DNA of 64,000 bases from Ktedonobacter robiniae (lineage in GTDB: Bacteria > Chloroflexota > Ktedonobacteria > Ktedonobacterales > Ktedonobacteraceae): NCBI RefSeq assembly GCF_016587375.1, contig NZ_BNJG01000001.1:2356001-2420000 (forward strand), written 5' to 3'. Both the position numbers and the translations under genes were made by a program. Positions within the stretch are counted from its first letter, which is position 1; every line of letters starts with the position of its first letter. Below the pieces are notes generated by a model that was not told the DNA's origin, did no database searches, and was given only the letters and a program-made list of their open reading frames with translations. This document shows positions 61,599-64,000 of this stretch, piece after piece.

Positions 61599-62381
61599 TC
61601 ATAGATAAGTGCGAATGAAGAAGTAGATGGTGAGGAGAACGCCAACCACAATCACAAAGATGCGCACATAGCGTGGATCGATCTTGCGCGCATAGTACGC
61701 GCCTCCGTAGCCGCCCAGGATGGTGCCCACAATCATCAAAAGTGCCTGTGGCCAGAGCACCGCTCCCTTGAAAATAAAGAGGAAGGCCGCAGCCCCGTTG
61801 ATGACGACTGTCAGCAGTGTCTTGACGCCATTCATCTCGTGGATATTGTCCATGCCCATCAGGGCCAGCGTTGCCAGCATCAGAATGCCGATGCCACCGC
61901 CAAAGAAGCCACCATAGACGGCGATAACGAACTGAGCGATGGCGATTCCTATGAGCGTGGGGATACTGATGGCGGAGCTTCCTACCATGCGAGCCCGCAG
62001 GCGTGCGGTAAAGTAGGGGCTGGCGGCGAAGAGCACTGTTGCCAGCAGGAGGAGAAAGGGAAGCAGTTGCACAAAGGTATTCTGAGGTGTCCCGAGTAGT
62101 ACCAGCGCGCCAATAATGCCACCAACCAGGCTACTGATGAGCAGGATAATCAGGATCGCGGGCCGTTGGCGCCGAATCTCCTGCCAATAGGCACTGGTAC
62201 TGGCAATAGAGCCTGGCCAGAGCGCAAGCGTGTTTGTCGCGTTAGCCTGAATGGGAGGAAGACCAGTAAAGAGCAGCGCGGGAAAACAGAAGAAACTGCC
62301 TCCGCCCGCGACCGAATTGAGTGTACCACCTATAACAGCGGAGACAAACAGAACGATGATGTCAAGTAATGTTAAGTGCAT
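61599..62381 (-). CDS. TauE/SafE (DUF81) family permease
   Basis: 260 residues, about seven or eight helices. Repeated AVIGGTLNSVAGGGSFFCFP and GFFGGGIGILMLATLALMG motifs mark the family. Likely exports sulfite, sulfonates or similar anions. Ends 31 bp from the end of the Lrp gene (convergent). ATG 62381; ribosome site weak. Confidence 0.87.
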   Translation of the reverse strand: MHLTLLDIIVLFVSAVIGGTLNSVAGGGSFFCFPALLFTGLPPIQANATNTLALWPGSIASTSAYWQEIRRQRPAILIILLISSLVGGIIGALVLLGTPQNTFVQLLPFLLLLATVLFAASPYFTARLRARMVGSSAISIPTLIGIAIAQFVIAVYGGFFGGGIGILMLATLALMGMDNIHEMNGVKTLLTVVINGAAAFLFIFKGAVLWPQALLMIVGTILGGYGGAYYARKIDPRYVRIFVIVVGVLLTIYFFIRTYL

Positions 62382-62468
62382 AGCGAATGTCCCTATTCCA
62401 TAGTTATAAGATTTCTATTCTACTATATCACTTTAGCAGCTTTATTGCGTTGGGGATGCCTGCCCTGG

Positions 62469-62488
62469 CTCGCGCCTGCGGCGCGAAG
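62469..62488. repeat. GCGCCTGCGGCGCGAAG element
   Basis: CTCGCGCCTGCGGCGCGAAG, a variant of the GAGCGCCGCAGGCGCGAAA family, in the gap between the permease and the monooxygenase. Confidence 0.4.
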
Positions 62489-62571
62489 ATATGCATGAGC
62501 GTGAAAAAAACTCTCTTGAGAGACTATAATAGCATTAGAGGATAGCACAATAAAATTAGGAGAGATACAAA

Positions 62572-62865
62572 ATGTTTGTAGCTGTCAATAAGATTGCCGT
62601 TCCCGCCGAGCGTATGCAGGCCATGATGGAGGCTTTTGAGCGTGAGGCGCCCAGAATGAAGCACTTTAAGGGGTATCTGGGCATGGAGCTGTGGAAAGGC
62701 GAAGATAACACCGTGCTTGCCGTTTCCCGCTGGGAATCGAAAGAGGCGATGGAGGAATATACCAATCATCCAATGTTCAAAGAGCATCATGGTGGCGGGA
62801 GCACAGGTAGCGGCCAGGGTGAGCGCTCAAGCCTGGTCAGCCACTACGAAGCAAAAGTATTGTAA
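62572..62865 (+). CDS. Small ABM/heme-degrading monooxygenase-like protein
   Basis: 97 residues. The dimeric ferredoxin-like ABM fold has AVNKIAVPAERMQAMMEAFE and GYLGMELWKGEDN, then the typical S-x-W motif (VSRWESKEAMEEYTNHPMFK) with the His. Related to IsdG/HmoB-like heme oxygenases and antibiotic biosynthesis monooxygenases. The exact substrate is open. ATG 62572 follows AGGAGAGA. Confidence 0.82.
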   Translation: MFVAVNKIAVPAERMQAMMEAFEREAPRMKHFKGYLGMELWKGEDNTVLAVSRWESKEAMEEYTNHPMFKEHHGGGSTGSGQGERSSLVSHYEAKVL

Positions 62866-62925
62866 AGAGCTAAAAAGATGGTGGGACTGAGGCAAAGGCC
62901 TCAGTCCCACCATCTTTTTAGCTCT
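62866..62925. terminator. Long perfect palindrome (28-bp stem, 4-nt loop)
   Basis: Arms 62866-62893 and 62898-62925. It starts immediately after the monooxygenase stop and precedes the end of the convergent gene. Confidence 0.75.
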
Positions 62926-62937
62926 GATAGGTGATGG

Positions 62938-63417
62938 CTAGAAGGGGTGGCGGATGATGATGAAGATCACGATGATCAGCACCACGATGGCCAGCGTACC
63001 CAGCACGAAGAAGAGGGTCTGGCGCCCGAGCTTGACGCCGCCAATGGGCGCGGCGGACTTCAACCTGGCGCGCTCGGCTTCCAGGCGCTCTTTACGACGG
63101 TCGACACGATCCTGGCGCTTCTGGCGCATCTTTTTTAGGCGGTCATCTTCGCTCTCAGGGCCTGTACCCATCTGCTCCATACGTCGGCGCATGGTGCGGT
63201 TATAGCTCTCATATTCCTGTTGTTGTTTGGAAGCCTTGTTGTCGATTGGCTGGCGTGGCTGTGTTGATTTGGCCCCCTGTACAGCGGTTCCGCCGATCCG
63301 CGCGCTCCTGGTCGTCTTCCTGGATTTCTTGCCGCTGGTAGCGGTTGGTGGGGTGGGCGTGGTCGCGGGTTGGGCGGACACGCTCTCCTGCTTTGGGGCT
63401 TTGTTCTCTTTCGCCAT
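62938..63417 (-). CDS. Tail-anchored basic coiled-coil protein of unknown function
   Basis: 159 residues. A Lys/Thr/Pro-rich disordered start, a strongly charged helical centre (KKMRQKRQDRVDRRKERLEA) and one C-terminal membrane helix (FFVLGTLAIVVLIIVIFIII) ending in RHPF. The topology suggests a tail-anchored protein with a cytosolic basic coil. No known domain. ATG 63417 follows GGAGTTACATCGCC. Confidence 0.7.
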   Translation of the reverse strand: MAKENKAPKQESVSAQPATTPTPPTATSGKKSRKTTRSARIGGTAVQGAKSTQPRQPIDNKASKQQQEYESYNRTMRRRMEQMGTGPESEDDRLKKMRQKRQDRVDRRKERLEAERARLKSAAPIGGVKLGRQTLFFVLGTLAIVVLIIVIFIIIRHPF

Positions 63418-63540
63418 GGCGATGTAACTCCTTCAGTTAAGCCTCGATGTTTGCTTTTTGATGACCCATAAATGATCTATAGTATAATGTCGGCCCTGAT
63501 TATCTCTCATTCATGGCTCCTTGTTCAAGAGGGTAAGAGA

Positions 63541-64000
63541 TCAGGGTTTGGAGAACTGATAGAGCCAGCCTTTGGTCGCGTCAACTGCTAGCTCATAATC
63601 GTCAGCCATGTTCTGGCGGATATATGGGACTAAATGCCCAGTCAGTGCATGGCCATTTCTGATAGCTTCCAGATTTGTTCGAGCCTGCTTGGCGAATGCC
63701 GCCATAGCGGCGTAGGGATCGGTGAGCAGGGCTTGTAGGCTGGCCCAGAGCGCCCCCAGTTCGCCGCTGACCCTGTGCATCTCATCACTGGGTTCGAGGC
63801 GCCCCATAATTTCAATCATAGCAAAAAGCATATCTTCGTCAACCACACCCAGGTGTTCGGCCATCAGGAGTACGCGCAGGGCATGCGCGATGGTCTCATG
63901 TTGCATGGCGATATTGAGTTCGGCATCATGACGCATGCCCCGGTCATTGAGATTGGCCGAGCCAACGGTCGCCCAGTAGTCATCGATAATGGCGACCTTG
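63541..64000 (-). CDS. Phospholipase-D-like (HKD family) protein, C-terminal part; 5' end outside the window
   Basis: The frame is open to the right edge. The visible start reads KVAIIDDYWATVGSANLNDR, the second half of an HKD motif (K-x4-D, then the GSANLN sequence), followed by RHDAELNIAM as in cardiolipin-synthase-like PLD enzymes. About 130 residues of helical tail follow. The HKD His itself and the first half of the enzyme lie outside the window. Likely phospholipid or phosphodiester metabolism. Confidence 0.8.
   Translation of the reverse strand, partial: KVAIIDDYWATVGSANLNDRGMRHDAELNIAMQHETIAHALRVLLMAEHLGVVDEDMLFAMIEIMGRLEPSDEMHRVSGELGALWASLQALLTDPYAAMAAFAKQARTNLEAIRNGHALTGHLVPYIRQNMADDYELAVDATKGWLYQFSKP

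Noticed and set aside
1-64000. CRISPR arrays, prophage, toxin-antitoxin or restriction systems
   Set aside because: No regularly spaced direct repeats and no matching genes were found on either strand.

Overview
The window looks like a chromosomal segment of a Chloroflexota bacterium, most likely class Ktedonobacteria. This is an inference from the gene mix: a DUF4870 protein with a QP-rich tail, TPR proteins, zinc-ribbon/WD40 proteins, an ECF41 sigma factor, an F420-type oxidoreductase, scattered 5S genes and no obvious outer-membrane genes. It is mostly ordinary housekeeping and regulatory DNA. There is no prophage, plasmid or CRISPR, and the only transposase-like trace is one 80-residue ORF.

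Layout. 1-9 kb: the tail of an exported protein, a 5S rRNA unit, MerR and NarL-type regulators, an orphan ATP synthase c subunit, a histidine phosphatase, mgtE with a probable M-box leader, and two tandem thymidylate-kinase-like genes. 9-20 kb: hydrolase, GNAT, a CTP-synthase-like amidotransferase homologue, a second 5S unit, and the phosphate block pstS-pstC-pstA-ORF-pstB-response regulator, facing ppk; 11-bp-phased Pho boxes precede pstS. 20-27 kb: tRNA-Leu, two identical tRNA-Gly genes, then tig-clpX-lon. 27-35 kb: a third 5S unit, purK-purE, a probable selenoprotein of the AhpD family, tRNA-Lys, a NUDIX gene, a fourth 5S unit and a frameshifted WD40 gene. 35-45 kb: an RND transporter, ruvB-queA, an S9 peptidase, a DUF84 NTPase and a cell-wall hydrolase. 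45-53 kb: thioesterase, PAS histidine kinase with PP2C, MFS, ECF41 sigma factor facing its probable target (an NmrA-like gene), TetR and hydrolase. 53-64 kb: two TPR proteins, a WYL regulator with a DHA2 exporter, LysE/LLM/Lrp, a TauE-like permease, a small monooxygenase, a membrane-anchored basic protein and the end of a phospholipase-D-like gene.

The most interesting observations are: (1) an in-frame UGA exactly at the second Cys of the CxxC motif of an AhpD-like protein, followed by a SECIS-like hairpin; (2) a family of very long, nearly perfect palindromes (typically 25-34 bp stems, 3-4 nt loops) at gene ends, often overlapping the stop codon; (3) four free-standing 5S rRNA units, each with its own promoter, in 33 kb; (4) an exact ECF41-type promoter, TGTCACA-N16-CGTC, between the ECF41 gene and its divergent neighbour; (5) a probable M-box before mgtE and an unidentified structured leader before the lysE-like gene.
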